The notes: generated from the sequence alone by a model not told the origin. A stretch of DNA of 64,000 nt from Neobacillus mesonae (GCA_023715865.1 JAMBOW010000001.1:620001-684000); one strand, 5' to 3'. Shown: positions 8,200-17,851, numbered from the stretch's first letter. Program-made: numbers and translations.

Positions 8200-9852
8200 A
8201 TGGACGCAGCAGTACAGAGGTTTTTAGACGATGTGTGGAGCGAGTTGATGACCGTATACGACAAAGAGAGCCAAAGAATAAATGGATTCATAGGCCATCG
8301 TACGCTTCAGGCAGGAGTAAAGGATTATCTTCAGGTAGCTTGGCGGCACGGAAAAATACATGTTGATATTGAAAAACCTCTAGATTGGATGGACAGCTCT
8401 TATAAAATCGAAGCCGGTCCTTATATTGCTGAGCTAACAGATGATCTAATTAGATCTGAGCTTTATCCAGCATTACGCAAGCGAGTGGAGGAGCTCTTTT
8501 TATCGGAGAAACTGGGTCCACGGTTTTTTAATTACCGATTCCAGATCATACTTTCCTTTGAAATGGACCTCGAAGACTTAACGATATGCGAGCAGCTCGT
8601 AAACGAAGAGAAGCTGAGCCAACTCCGGCAAACATTACAGAAGTTTGTAGAGTTCAAAATTATGTCTGACCTTCCGGTATTGCCAAGTGCGGATGACCAG
8701 TTTTTCTTTTCACTTCATTTGATGAACCCTGATCTTATGAAGCAGGAAGAAGAAGCGGTTGACCCTGTGATCCGTCGTTTATCGGACAAGCTTAGAAGTA
8801 ACAAGAAACGCTTTGACGAATGGATTGGCCAGTATACTTCGGCTATGGATGATTGGATTCAGAACGTTTATCTTCCTCGCTATTTTATGCGAGCAGACAG
8901 CTTTGAGATGGACTGGATACCCAAAGAGGATATGGCTCTTATGAATACAGATGCAGATAAGCTTTCCTTTTTTGTGTATGCCGCTCTTCAAATAGGAAAG
9001 ACGAAACCAGATACTCGGGGGCAATATTTGAAGCTTGCTGTCCAGCTCGGTTCAAAACAGGCAGCGGAGTATATCCAGCGGGGGAGCGGAAAATTCGATC
9101 CAGTATATCAAGGTATCCGTGCTGAAATTCATAACAATGATGTAACCCAGACCATTGAAGTTCGGATTCTGGCTGAGGAGGAAGCAGCTTATGGAGAAGC
9201 CTTGGATCAAATTACTGAATTGCTGCAGAAAGGATTTCCGAAGGAATATAATTTAAAACTGAAAAGAAAACAAAAGAACTCCTATCTTCCTCTACGAAAA
9301 ATGGCTAAATCGGGACTGCATCAGTTTTTTGCAGGAGCTTTTACATATCCTGCCCTTTATCCTAAGGTGGCTGCGTATGCGAATACCGCTATGGAACCCT
9401 ATGCATGGTACAAGGACACTGAGCCGGGTGAAAAGTCAGTCATGCCTGGCACTTATGCGGTACTCGGACTGGGGCTGTTTAGCAAGGAATATTTCTCACT
9501 CGTCTCTCGTTATATGGAGATTGTGGATACGGAGCACCAAATGATACAGGATGGTTATGCTGAAGCCTTTATTCATGCGCACGGCGTGGAAACAGAGCTT
9601 ATACCAGTCCTAGTAGACATTCTGCTTGCAGGAAATGAGGAAGCAAGACCCGTTAAAAACTTTATAATCGATCGGGTCGAGATAGCAGAAGTGCTGCTTC
9701 AAGAACTGTTACCTAAAGAAATATTTGAACGAGAGCAGGTTCTATACCGGATTTTCGGAAGCCGTGCAAAGCTGGCAAAAGCCGTTAAGTCAGAGCAAAC
9801 GGAGGATGAGCTTAGGGCCATTCTTACAGAGTTGCTGGCTCTTGTCAGTTGA
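8200..9852 (+). CDS. Large uncharacterised protein (DUF6138-like)
   Basis: 550 residues, soluble, no signal peptide or membrane segment. The start follows AGGAGGAG. The N-terminal part (VWSELMTVYDKE ... VAWRHGKIHVDIEKPLDW) and overall length match what I recall as the DUF6138 family of Bacillota, whose function is unknown. The central region is charged and helical (EEEAVDPVIRRLSDKLRSN). It is co-directional and close to the preceding gene. A kind B repeat follows its stop. Confidence 0.6.
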   Translation: MDAAVQRFLDDVWSELMTVYDKESQRINGFIGHRTLQAGVKDYLQVAWRHGKIHVDIEKPLDWMDSSYKIEAGPYIAELTDDLIRSELYPALRKRVEELFLSEKLGPRFFNYRFQIILSFEMDLEDLTICEQLVNEEKLSQLRQTLQKFVEFKIMSDLPVLPSADDQFFFSLHLMNPDLMKQEEEAVDPVIRRLSDKLRSNKKRFDEWIGQYTSAMDDWIQNVYLPRYFMRADSFEMDWIPKEDMALMNTDADKLSFFVYAALQIGKTKPDTRGQYLKLAVQLGSKQAAEYIQRGSGKFDPVYQGIRAEIHNNDVTQTIEVRILAEEEAAYGEALDQITELLQKGFPKEYNLKLKRKQKNSYLPLRKMAKSGLHQFFAGAFTYPALYPKVAAYANTAMEPYAWYKDTEPGEKSVMPGTYAVLGLGLFSKEYFSLVSRYMEIVDTEHQMIQDGYAEAFIHAHGVETELIPVLVDILLAGNEEARPVKNFIIDRVEIAEVLLQELLPKEIFEREQVLYRIFGSRAKLAKAVKSEQTEDELRAILTELLALVS

Positions 9853-9913
9853 TTGATGCTGAACAGGAAAAAAATGAAGCCAGGGTCTGAAAAGACTCTA
9901 GTTTATTACATTA

Positions 9914-10070
9914 CTGACGACAAGAGCATAAATACTTTCAAGTCGCATATATTGCGGCTTTTTTGTTTAAGGTATATTAGTTCTTGGTGTACCTCAATGA
10001 CAAGAGCTTATATACTTTGCCAAAATGAACAAATACCAGCTGCTCCTTTTTCATTAAGCTGTTTAGTTGA
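9914..10070 (+). repeat. Dispersed repeat, hybrid of kind B (5') and kind A (3')
   Basis: The 5' part is kind B: GACGACAAGAGCATAAATAC and the hairpin GTCGCATATATTGCGGCTTTTTT. The 3' part switches to the kind A tail, CAGCTGCTCCTTTTTCATTAAGC, with a decayed R-box (TGTTTAGTT). This mosaic suggests recombination between repeat copies. Confidence 0.65.
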
Positions 10071-10157
10071 AAAGAAACTTTCTCTCTTATATATGACATG
10101 ATTTGTCGTAATTAAGATCTAAAATAAAGGTATATCAAACGAAAGGAGTAACAAATC

Positions 10158-10712
10158 ATGAAACGAAGAATAATTTTAGATTTAGCAGTGACATTAGATG
10201 GTTTTATTGAAGGCACAAATGGTGAAGTGGATTGGTGCATTATGGACTCTGAGATGGGGTTTAATCATTTTTTGAATCAAATTGATACCATTTTATATGG
10301 AAGAAAAAGCTATGATTTATGGGGACAATTCACCCCAGAAGTTGAACATAATGATGCGGATAGAGAAATCTGGGAATTATACCATAGTAAAGAAAAATAT
10401 GTGTTTTCCAGGACACAAAAAGGAACAGATAATAAAGCAGTATTCATAAACGATAATATTCTTGAAGAAGTAAATAAAATTAAGAATAAGCCTGGTAAAG
10501 ACATCTGGCTATATGGTGGAGCAAGTTTGATTACAACTTTTATCAATTTAGGGCTTGTTGATGAATTTAGATTATCTGTTCATCCAGTTATATTGGGAGC
10601 AGGAAAACCGCTGTTTGTTGATATAAAACAGAGGTTGAATTTAAAACAGGTTCATACTAGAACGTTCTCCTCAGGCGTTGTACAACTAATTTATCAGTTA
10701 GATAAGAATTAA
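10158..10712 (+). CDS. Dihydrofolate-reductase-like / RibD C-terminal domain protein
   Basis: 184 residues. It opens with RRIILDLAVTLDGFIEG, typical of the YyaP/YwjB branch of the DHFR superfamily. ILYGRKSYDLWG, KYVFSRTQKG and the nucleotide-binding IWLYGGASLITTFI with SVHPVILGAGKPLF follow in order. It would bind NADPH and reduce a pterin or ribosyl-pyrimidine-like substrate; a true folate role is not established. The start follows GAAAGGAG. A terminator lies ~47 bases downstream. Confidence 0.8.
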   Translation: MKRRIILDLAVTLDGFIEGTNGEVDWCIMDSEMGFNHFLNQIDTILYGRKSYDLWGQFTPEVEHNDADREIWELYHSKEKYVFSRTQKGTDNKAVFINDNILEEVNKIKNKPGKDIWLYGGASLITTFINLGLVDEFRLSVHPVILGAGKPLFVDIKQRLNLKQVHTRTFSSGVVQLIYQLDKN

Positions 10713-10758
10713 TAATATTGCACTTTCCAATGATACAATGGTTAGTTTCATATTAACA

Positions 10759-10809
10759 GCGGCAAGGCTTAGACTTTAATTCTCTGGTCTTTGTCAGCCG
10801 CTTTTTTTA
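10759..10809 (+). terminator. Intrinsic terminator
   Basis: AGCGGCAAGG..AGAC pairs with GTCT..GTCAGCCGCT followed by seven T. It ends the DHFR-like gene. The rest of 10810-10981 shows no gene. Confidence 0.7.
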
Positions 10810-10981
10810 AGCTATGATCTGTATAGCTTTAGAACCATAGTGTTATTATTGGGTAGGGGATATTTTGAAACGATATCCTAAGTTATGTCATACGGGAATA
10901 AGCATTCCGGATATTGGTTAAGGGATCTTTAATATTTGGAGTGACCAGAGGTTATAACTAGGCTATAGGTGGGAGGGACCA

Positions 10982-11839
10982 ATGACTAACTCTATATATG
11001 AAATTCTTGAAGAGCAAATATACAACTGGGGACTTAATAAAGAGGAAATACTAAGTATTTACATCGTTGGCTCAAGAGCAAGGGAAGACAAACCATTTGA
11101 TGAATACTCTGACCTGGATCTTGTCATCTTTTCAACCAACCCAGACTACTATCTTCGAGAAAATAAATGGCTTCTTAACATTGGTATAGTCATGACATCC
11201 TTTGCTTTCCAGACCGACCATGGGGATCCGGAAAAGCTTGTTCTTTTTGAGCAAGGTGCTCAGGACGATTTTTTATTTAAACATATCTCCGAGCTGGATC
11301 ATTTACTACATAGTGATAAAATCCCAACGGGTTTCTATCGTGGAGTCAAAATGTTATTAGATAAAACGGGGTATGGACAAAAATTAATTCCTGAAAAATT
11401 TAGTAGACCTGAGAACAACCTATTAACACAAGAAGCTTATTTACATGTTAACAATATGTTTTGCTTTGCAAGTCTTTATGTGGCAAAACAAATTTTGCGC
11501 AATGAGATATGGATTGCTAACCAGAGAGATAAAGAATGTAAACAGCTGCTTCTTCAAATGATAGAATGGCAGGCTAAAGCTGTAAATGGGGAAACGTATG
11601 ATACATGACATGCAGGGAAATTCATAGAGGGATGGGCAGGCAAAGCAGTGACTAAAGAATTAAAGAACTGTTTTAGCAGCTATGATCAGGAGAGCAGTTG
11701 GCAAGCCTTACTTTCATCGCTAAAATTATTCAGTCGATTATCGTCTCAAGTAGCAGATTCGTATCATTATACATATCCCTCCGAATTATTTAATAGCATT
11801 CAAAGATGGTTAGAAAATCAAGAATTATGGAAACTTTAG
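10982..11839 (+). pseudogene. aadK: aadK-type aminoglycoside 6-adenylyltransferase, interrupted by one TGA
   Basis: The first 208 codons end at a TGA (11606-11608). The same frame then continues without shift for 77 codons to a TAG at 11837-11839, giving 285 residues, the usual AadK length. The stop falls where the family has Trp (YDT-W-HAG), so TGG to TGA is the simplest change. The nucleotidyltransferase motif GSRAREDKPFDEYSDLDLVIF is present at ~30-50 with both acidic residues. RBS GGGAGGGA. Probably inactive unless read through, and a sequencing error is possible. Confidence 0.8.
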
Positions 11840-11912
11840 TTCAAAAACCTCATGAAGCAGTTGCCGATTGGCAGCAGCTCCTTATTCATTGAGCTAACGG
11901 CCAGTAGAGTTT
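11836..11912 (+). repeat. Dispersed repeat, kind A
   Basis: L-box remnant TTTAGTTCAAAAAC contains the aadK stop codon. The hairpin GAAGCAGTTGCCGATTGGCAG is partly decayed. R-box GAGCTAACGGCCAGTAGAG. Confidence 0.65.
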
Positions 11913-11996
11913 AAATATAGACGTTATTTATAGACCATGAATAATTAAGAGGGGTTATAATAGTTTCAAATATTATTAAAATAAGGGGAAATAACA

Positions 11997-12407
11997 ATGA
12001 TCATTGATTATGCAAATGATTCAGACTATGAATACATAAGAGCCCGTGACCATCATATTCCAGAGAGCCTAATACTAACAAAAATAAAGGAAAATGAAAT
12101 ATATATCCTACGGAACCGAGATGGAAGTCATATCGGATGGATGAGATATGGTTATTTTTGGGACAATATACCTTTCATGAACATGATTTGGGTAGATGAA
12201 CCCTTTCGAGGCAAGGGTTTAGGAAATAAAGTTGTTCTCTTCTGGGAAGAACAGATGAAACAAAAGGGCTTCAAAATGGTTATGACATCTACCCAAGCTG
12301 ATGAAGGAGCCCAACATTTTTATAGAAAGCTAGGCTATCAAGATGCTGGATGCTTATTACTTGATACACAACCATTAGAAATTCTACTTACCAAGAAGTT
12401 AAGCTAA
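11997..12407 (+). CDS. GNAT family N-acetyltransferase
   Basis: 136 residues, single GNAT domain. Motif A is clear (WVDEPFRGKGLGNKVVLFWEEQ with the R-G-x-G-L-G loop). It ends with the HFYRKLGYQDAG motif B. The start follows AAGGGG. The TAA stop (12405-12407) lies inside the L-box AGCTAACG. Substrate unknown; small GNATs are frequent cassette cargo. Confidence 0.85.
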   Translation: MIIDYANDSDYEYIRARDHHIPESLILTKIKENEIYILRNRDGSHIGWMRYGYFWDNIPFMNMIWVDEPFRGKGLGNKVVLFWEEQMKQKGFKMVMTSTQADEGAQHFYRKLGYQDAGCLLLDTQPLEILLTKKLS

Positions 12408-12499
12408 CGAACAGGGACGTTAACTGAATAACACACAAACAAGTAGCAGCCGGTCAATGGGATCGGCTGCTTTTTTATTCAACTAACGGGTGAATCTAG
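12401..12499 (+). repeat. Dispersed repeat, kind A variant with a different hairpin
   Basis: L-box AGCTAACGAACAGGGACGTTAA. Terminator AGCAGCCGGTC / GATCGGCTGCTTTTTT (12445-12476), unlike the usual kind A stem. Then AACTAACGGGTGAATCTAG as R-box. Confidence 0.7.
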
Positions 12500-12633
12500 A
12501 TAATGAATTTTAAAATTGAATTTGAACAGCTTTTCTGGATTGCAACATTTTTGAATGGTTACCGTTATTAAATTAAAGGGAAATTCATCATGGTATAGAC
12601 TTAGCAAAAATTCGAGGGAGCGAAATAAGATAT

Positions 12634-13068
12634 ATGGGTTACAAATTACACTTTAATAAAACAATCGCTGCAATTGCTTCAGCTATTACTTCGACCTTAT
12701 ATAGTTCATGGATGATATACACTCCGGTTACTGAAAGGCTTCCCCATATTGGTTATTCTTCTTTCAGTGGTATTTTTGCATTCAATTTCGTACCATTAAT
12801 TTTCTTTTTTATAGTAATAGGTCTTATGTTATCTCCTCTGGTGGATAGTGTGATATATAGAAGATTTGATTTAAAAGGTATTAAAGGTATCTTAACCATT
12901 GCGTTGGCGTATTTGATATTAGGAGCTCTTGGTGGTACTATCTTAAGCATTTTCTTTTTAGGGACCGATCTGATACTCAACCACATCATTACTTCAATTT
13001 TATGCGTTATGCTTTTTCTGTCTTTTCAAACAGTTATACCATTTTTCTTTCATAAACTGATTAAGTAA
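12634..13068 (+). CDS. Small multi-pass membrane protein, unknown function
   Basis: 144 residues with four hydrophobic stretches: the N-terminal IAAIASAITSTLYSSWMI, FNFVPLIFFFIVIGLMLSPL, ILTIALAYLILGALGGTILS and HIITSILCVMLFLSFQTVIPF. Short basic loops suggest an integral membrane protein. No family recognised. GAGGGAG lies 13 bases upstream of the ATG. A stand-alone gene with a kind C terminator downstream. Confidence 0.6.
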   Translation: MGYKLHFNKTIAAIASAITSTLYSSWMIYTPVTERLPHIGYSSFSGIFAFNFVPLIFFFIVIGLMLSPLVDSVIYRRFDLKGIKGILTIALAYLILGALGGTILSIFFLGTDLILNHIITSILCVMLFLSFQTVIPFFFHKLIK

Positions 13069-13204
13069 AATTAATATTACGCTAATGGGAAAGGTTACAA
13101 TCAAAACTTTATAATTCACTAGATAACCGCAGTTTAAGTAAGAGAAGTATGCAAATAATTTTCTTAATGGATAAAAGAACATGTAAACCTTCGAAGAACA
13201 CAAA

Positions 13205-13270
13205 CATTGAAAGTCGCTAAATTAGCGACTTTTTTGTTTTATCGTAAGTTATTGTCCCGATTACCTAAAT
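13205..13270 (+). repeat. Dispersed repeat, kind C, 5' part only
   Basis: AAGTCGCTAAATTAGCGACTT plus TTTTGTTTTATC forms a near-perfect terminator, followed by the kind C text ATTGTCCCGATTACCTAAAT. No clear R-box follows, so the 3' end has been lost. Confidence 0.7.
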
Positions 13271-13384
13271 ACTTTGTTCATGTTCCGTTCATATTGCATT
13301 CATTGAGAGGACATTTTGGTTGGGTAAACTTGCGTTAGTGGACCGCAAGGCCATGGTACAGATAACAAGAGGGAGCTGACGAGT

Positions 13385-14371
13385 TTGACACAACCAGTAG
13401 TAAAAGAAGTAAGGAATAGTACTAAAACAAAGAGAGTGCTACATATTTTGCTTAAAGTAATCGTCGCAATAGTTATAGCCATCCTACTTTGTATCGCCAT
13501 CGTGTTTACCGTAAATAAAATCAGCAGTTATTCAGAACAAAAAAGAATGGAACCATACGGTCAGCATGTATCTGTAGATGGAAAACAGATGAATGTTTAC
13601 ATTCAAGGTCAAGGTGAAGAAACCATTGTGATTCTTCCTGGTTATGGAACAGCGGCACCCGTACTTGATTTTAAGCCTCTCATATCAGAGTTAATACCTT
13701 ATTATAAAGTCGTCGTGATTGAACCTTTTGGGTACGGTTTAAGCGATCAAACCCAGAAGGAGCGCAGTACTGCAAATATCGTTAGTGAAATTCATGAAGC
13801 GTTGCAAAGTCTCCGTATAGATCGTTATATTCTTATGGCTCATTCCATTTCAGGACTTTATAGTCTGGATTATGTGAACCAATATCCAAACGAAGTGATC
13901 GCGTTTATCGGGCTGGATAGCAGTGTTCCGACGCTGAGCGAACAGAAGGTTGAATCGTCAGACATAGAACCGATTAAATGGTTCCGTAACCTGGGCTTTG
14001 CCCGTATACAATTGAAACTGGCTGCTGACCCTTACGATGGACTATCCTATGATGAACAAACTAAAGAGCAATTGAACATTTTAACACGCAAAAACATGTA
14101 TAATACAACACAATTAAATGAGGCAGTGAGCATGTATTCCAACTTTAAAGCAGCAGAACAGCTAACTTTTCCTCTCGATTTACCTGTCCTTTTCTTTGTT
14201 CAAGCGAATCACCCTGTGACGGACCAATGGATCCCTGAACATGAGAAGCAAATAGAGGAGTCTGTACATGGAGAAATGGTTTTATTGGACGCCGGACATT
14301 ATTTATATCGTTCCCATCCAAAAGAAATTTCTGGAAAAATAAAGGACTTTACGGGCAGAATAAAAGAATAA
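13385..14371 (+). CDS. Membrane-anchored alpha/beta hydrolase
   Basis: 328 residues from TTG with GAGGGAG upstream. One transmembrane helix at ~20-45 (LLKVIVAIVIAILLCIAIVF). The alpha/beta hydrolase core follows: ILPGYGTAAPVLDFKPL (oxyanion region), VVVIEPFGYGLSD, the nucleophile elbow MAHSISGLYSL (Ser in H-S-I-S-G) and a late VLLDAGHYLY with the catalytic His. Probably a surface-facing esterase or lipase; substrate unknown. Confidence 0.75.
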   Translation: MTQPVVKEVRNSTKTKRVLHILLKVIVAIVIAILLCIAIVFTVNKISSYSEQKRMEPYGQHVSVDGKQMNVYIQGQGEETIVILPGYGTAAPVLDFKPLISELIPYYKVVVIEPFGYGLSDQTQKERSTANIVSEIHEALQSLRIDRYILMAHSISGLYSLDYVNQYPNEVIAFIGLDSSVPTLSEQKVESSDIEPIKWFRNLGFARIQLKLAADPYDGLSYDEQTKEQLNILTRKNMYNTTQLNEAVSMYSNFKAAEQLTFPLDLPVLFFVQANHPVTDQWIPEHEKQIEESVHGEMVLLDAGHYLYRSHPKEISGKIKDFTGRIKE

Positions 14372-14383
14372 TCAGAATTTTAG

Positions 14384-14420
14384 ACCGTTAATCTGAATAT
14401 AGGTTAACGGTTTATTTATT
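14384..14420 (+). terminator. Intrinsic terminator
   Basis: ACCGTTAA / TTAACGGT with TTATTTATT after it, 13 bases past the hydrolase stop. Confidence 0.6.
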
Positions 14421-14458
14421 ATGTAAACAAACTAAAAGTGCAAATGGAAAAACAATTG

Positions 14459-14603
14459 TCAAGAGACAAGAACCGGCCTCATTGAAAGCTGCTATTTTAG
14501 CGGATAGGATGTTTTATCGACATCAATTCTTGCCCCAATTCAATTGTATAGCAAAAGCGCTGCTGCTCCATATTTCCTTAAGTTAATGGGCAGGTAAGTT
14601 CAG
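14459..14603 (+). repeat. Dispersed repeat, kind C with R-box
   Basis: GAGACAAGAACCGG, CATTGAAAGCTGC..TTAGCGG (decayed kind C hairpin), TTCTTGCCCC, GCTGCTGCTCC, then the R-box TTAAGTTAATGGGCAGGTAAGTT. Confidence 0.7.
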
Positions 14604-14735
14604 TATGTATTAAAAATACGAGATCTGAAATCGAGTACATTACTCTAATTGTAAGAAGTCACTATTTACAATAAGATAAAAATTTAATATAGTTATTAAA
14701 GAGTCATTATGTCTTTAATTGAAGGAGCAATCGAT

Positions 14736-15290
14736 ATGAATCCAAAATTACAAAAGAAAATTAGCAACTTAGAAAATATTGAGAGATTTCCAGCAGATGA
14801 ATTATTTGAGTTCTTACCTGTGAAGAAAAGCGACAATGTATTGGATCTTGGAGCGGGTACCGGTTATATTTCACTTTCAATTGCTGAACGAGTTAAAACT
14901 GTGTATGCATTCGATTATGACCAAGATATCCTTGAATACCTGGAAACACTGGCAAAGGAAAGAGACATTGCAAACATTAAATCTGTTGTAGGAAACTTTA
15001 AAGATATTCCGTTAGATAACCATATCATTGATATAGCTATTGCTTCAATTGCTTTACACGAAGTTCAACCACTTTCAACAGCGTTAAAAGAGATCAACAG
15101 AGTGTTGAAAGACAAAGGCTTGTTCTTATGCATAGAATTAGAAAAGACGGAGACTTCTTCTGGCCCAAGAGTTTCTTCTACAGATATGGAAGTTGAAATC
15201 CTTGATGCTGGCTTTTCCATTGTTGATAAAATCTACCCATCAACCAAAATTGCTAACCAGTCTGTCTATATGATCCTCGCACAGAAATAA
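14736..15290 (+). CDS. Class I SAM-dependent methyltransferase
   Basis: 184 residues; the start at 14736 follows GAAGGAG, rather than the upstream ATG at 14709. Motif I VLDLGAGTGYISLSIAERV binds SAM, the acidic loop is VYAFDYDQD, and IAIASIALHEVQPL is motif IV-like, as in UbiE/Methyltransf_11 proteins. The C-terminal ILDAGFSIVDKIYP completes the fold. A small-molecule substrate is likely but not identifiable. Confidence 0.8.
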   Translation: MNPKLQKKISNLENIERFPADELFEFLPVKKSDNVLDLGAGTGYISLSIAERVKTVYAFDYDQDILEYLETLAKERDIANIKSVVGNFKDIPLDNHIIDIAIASIALHEVQPLSTALKEINRVLKDKGLFLCIELEKTETSSGPRVSSTDMEVEILDAGFSIVDKIYPSTKIANQSVYMILAQK

Positions 15291-15502
15291 ATAATATAAC
15301 AATAGTAGTAATTTCATTTTCTTATCATAAAAAAACATTGTATCATCCGAAAATTCAATAAGCTTAACTAATCAGCTGAGTAGTCGGCTGCTTTATGCAC
15401 TGCTATTCATAGAAATAAGGCATTGTTCATCTAATGGAGAACAGAACAGTAGTCTATGGCGTAGCTTCTAAGGCGTTGGATCAGAAATTCTATAAAGTAT
15501 TC

Positions 15503-15538
15503 TGAGGAGATGAGCATAATGCTCGTCTCCTACTTTTT
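15503..15538 (+). terminator. Intrinsic terminator
   Basis: GAGGAGATGAGC / GCTCGTCTCCT followed by ACTTTTT. Just before it, 15434-15505 holds an unassigned 23-codon frame (MENRTVVYGVASK...) that may be a gene remnant. The rest of 15291-15636 is featureless. Confidence 0.6.
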
Positions 15539-15636
15539 CATTATATGTCGATATAAGCAATTATTAATGTTTGTAAAATCTAGGAACAGTAATTATAATG
15601 AAGGCGAATTCAACTATTGATTGTTGAGGTGTACAT

Positions 15637-16392
15637 ATGATTGAAGACCTTTCAAGTTACTTAAGCGAATGCAATATTGAAGTAGTCGGCCACGATCATT
15701 TAACTCTGCCCACCCAGAAAGAGGGTGAACACAAAATTGTTATCGTTCCTAGCTACAATCTAGTCGAAATGATGGAAGAGATTATTGATGGCAAATCCTT
15801 AGCGGCATATGTTAACAATAAGTTGAACCGGGTTCAGCAGTTAACAGTCATTGAGACTTTTGCCAAAATAGTAGAATCCCATGTACTGGGTACAGAGTTC
15901 TCTTCTGATCTTAAGGAAGTCGAAGAATTTGATGAGTTGTACAGAATTTATTCGTCATTCTGGGAAGGTAATGAGCTCCTTGAAGAAACGATTATGACTT
16001 CGGATACAGAACCTTTTGAGTGGAATGAAAGCTGGATTGAGAGAAGGCAGGAAGAGGACGAAGGCGTCATCATCTTAACGTTACCGGAAGAAGCGGGTTA
16101 TGAAGCACCATTGTGGGTTCCGATGGGTGGTTATAACGAATGTCCTTTGCCCGAATACCAAGCAGTTATCTTTAAGCATTATCAACAGAAGTACAAATTA
16201 AAAGCTCTGGCTGTTTCGGAAGATACATGGATTCTTCAAGCAGCTATTCGACCTGAAACGCACGAGGAAGCTTTGAGACTGGCCAAGGAGCACTTTATCT
16301 TTTGTCAATATGTGTTAGAGGGATTTTCGTCGATTGGTCATTATGCCGATTATCTAATGAAGCATAACATTTGGTTTTTCTGGTGGGATTAA
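15637..16392 (+). CDS. DUF4253 domain protein
   Basis: 251 residues. The C-terminal ~100 residues carry the pattern I associate with DUF4253: LWVPMGGYNECPLPEY, a YKLKALAVSEDTW strand, HEEALRLAKEHFIFC and the terminal HNIWFFWWD. The N-terminal half is acidic and unassigned. Function of the family is unknown; such proteins occur in bacterial toxin-immunity and cassette contexts. It is a single gene bounded by repeats or terminators. Confidence 0.75.
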   Translation: MIEDLSSYLSECNIEVVGHDHLTLPTQKEGEHKIVIVPSYNLVEMMEEIIDGKSLAAYVNNKLNRVQQLTVIETFAKIVESHVLGTEFSSDLKEVEEFDELYRIYSSFWEGNELLEETIMTSDTEPFEWNESWIERRQEEDEGVIILTLPEEAGYEAPLWVPMGGYNECPLPEYQAVIFKHYQQKYKLKALAVSEDTWILQAAIRPETHEEALRLAKEHFIFCQYVLEGFSSIGHYADYLMKHNIWFFWWD

Positions 16393-16420
16393 TGGCTAGT
16401 GTCGGAATACAAAAACGTGG

Positions 16421-16550
16421 TCCCATTGAAAGTCGCTAAATTAGCGGCTTTTTTGTTTTATCGGTACAATTTCTCGTCCCGGTTACCAGTTAGATGAGTA
16501 TCTAACTATAATCTGCAGTTATTTATTAAGCTAACGGGCAGGTTGGCTTA
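16421..16550 (+). repeat. Dispersed repeat, kind C, nearly complete
   Basis: CCCATTGAAAGTCGCTAAATTAGCGGC, split as stem arms, with TTTTTTG; TCGGTACAATTTCTCGTCCC; GTTAGATGAGTATCTAAC (small inverted repeat); then the R-box TTAAGCTAACGGGCAGGTTGG. Confidence 0.8.
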
Positions 16551-16663
16551 ACTTAAAACAATAGTACGGGTCAAGACTACCATTTTACAGAGTTGTAAAA
16601 TCCAGTGTCACATTTAAAGCCGCTACCTCGTTCTATATGCAAACTACAGAAGGAGTGGATCTT

Positions 16664-17851
16664 ATGAAAACATTGACTTGCGTCGTTATCGGTGCAGGGT
16701 ATGCGGGAATTCATGCCGTGAAAGAAATCCGCAAACTGTTCAAGGATCAAGCAAACAAGCATCTGCTGCGGCTTGTCATAATTGACAAAAACCCTTTCCA
16801 TCTGCGTAAAGTGTTAATGTTTAGACCAGCCGTTACGAATGAAGAAATACGAATCCCGCTGACTAATCTGTTTCCGGAAGGGGTTGAATTGGTACAAGGA
16901 ATCGTCTCGAACATCAATGCGGCAGAGAAGAAGCTGGTGTATGTGAATTCTTTGGAAGTGGAGCAGGAGATGAATTACGATATGCTCGTTGTAACAGCGG
17001 GCAGTGTGATCCGGCAGCCCAACCCTGAACAGGGCGGAATTGCACTCACTTCACTGGAAAATGCGCAAAAGATTCGGAGCGCATGGCTTACTAATCTAAA
17101 GCAAGCAGCTTCTGAAAATAAACCTAAAGAACGTGAGCGATTGATGCAAATCGCAATAGCGGGAGCTGGAATTAGTGGGATGGAGACTGCCGCAGAGCTG
17201 GCTTACTATGTCCGCAAGGATGCGGAACGGCTGGGACTTGACCCGCAAGCTGTAAAAATCGATCTGTATAATGCACACCATCGTCTTTTTATGGACGGTC
17301 CTGCCAAAGTAGGAATGAAACTCGAGCATCTCCTCCAAGACATCGGAATAAGAATCATGCATAATAAACGTGTAATTAAGGAAATAGATGGGGTATTATG
17401 GTTATCAAATGGTGAAAGTCGGCCTGTAGGCTTATGTATTTGGACGCTTGGGCTGCTGCCTAATCCCATGTTGCACACGATCGGCTTGCCAGTTACGCCC
17501 GAAGGGTATGTACATGTTGACGTCAGTTATCGGGTAGCGGATATGCCCAGTATATACAGTATCGGTGACTGCGCCAGGATTGTGGACCCGGTTAACGGTC
17601 ATGTCGATGGCAAGACATGCAAGGAAGCGATCCCCCAAGCGGCTCGGCTTGCCAAAATTATGCTGGCAGATCTCGAAGGGCGCCAAGCGCCGGTTCATGA
17701 AAGCTATATGAAATTGTTCAGCATCGGGCTGGGTCCCGACAAAGGATTAACCTGGGTGAACAAATGGGGGCTTGATTTCGTTATTACGGGCAAATTGAGC
17801 TGGAAGATTAAAAAATATACTTGGGATACAGCAAGTATGTTGGCAAAATGA
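16664..17851 (+). CDS. NAD(P)/FAD-dependent oxidoreductase (type II NADH dehydrogenase-like)
   Basis: 395 residues; the start at 16664 follows AGAAGGAG. The FAD-binding GxGxxG is VVIGAGYAGIHAVKE near the N-terminus. A second Rossmann motif is IAIAGAGISGMETAAEL mid-protein, and the late flavin motif is IYSIGDCARI. No clear C-terminal membrane anchor, though the basic WKIKKYTWDTASMLAK end may be peripheral. The ECF41 sigma factor starts 34 bases downstream. ECF41 factors are known to sit beside carboxymuconolactone decarboxylases, oxidoreductases or epimerases, which this gene fits. Confidence 0.8.
   Translation: MKTLTCVVIGAGYAGIHAVKEIRKLFKDQANKHLLRLVIIDKNPFHLRKVLMFRPAVTNEEIRIPLTNLFPEGVELVQGIVSNINAAEKKLVYVNSLEVEQEMNYDMLVVTAGSVIRQPNPEQGGIALTSLENAQKIRSAWLTNLKQAASENKPKERERLMQIAIAGAGISGMETAAELAYYVRKDAERLGLDPQAVKIDLYNAHHRLFMDGPAKVGMKLEHLLQDIGIRIMHNKRVIKEIDGVLWLSNGESRPVGLCIWTLGLLPNPMLHTIGLPVTPEGYVHVDVSYRVADMPSIYSIGDCARIVDPVNGHVDGKTCKEAIPQAARLAKIMLADLEGRQAPVHESYMKLFSIGLGPDKGLTWVNKWGLDFVITGKLSWKIKKYTWDTASMLAK

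Noticed and set aside
9853..10101. 82-residue plus-strand frame after the DUF6138-like gene
   Set aside because: It is mostly repeat text with a terminator inside it, and no RBS.
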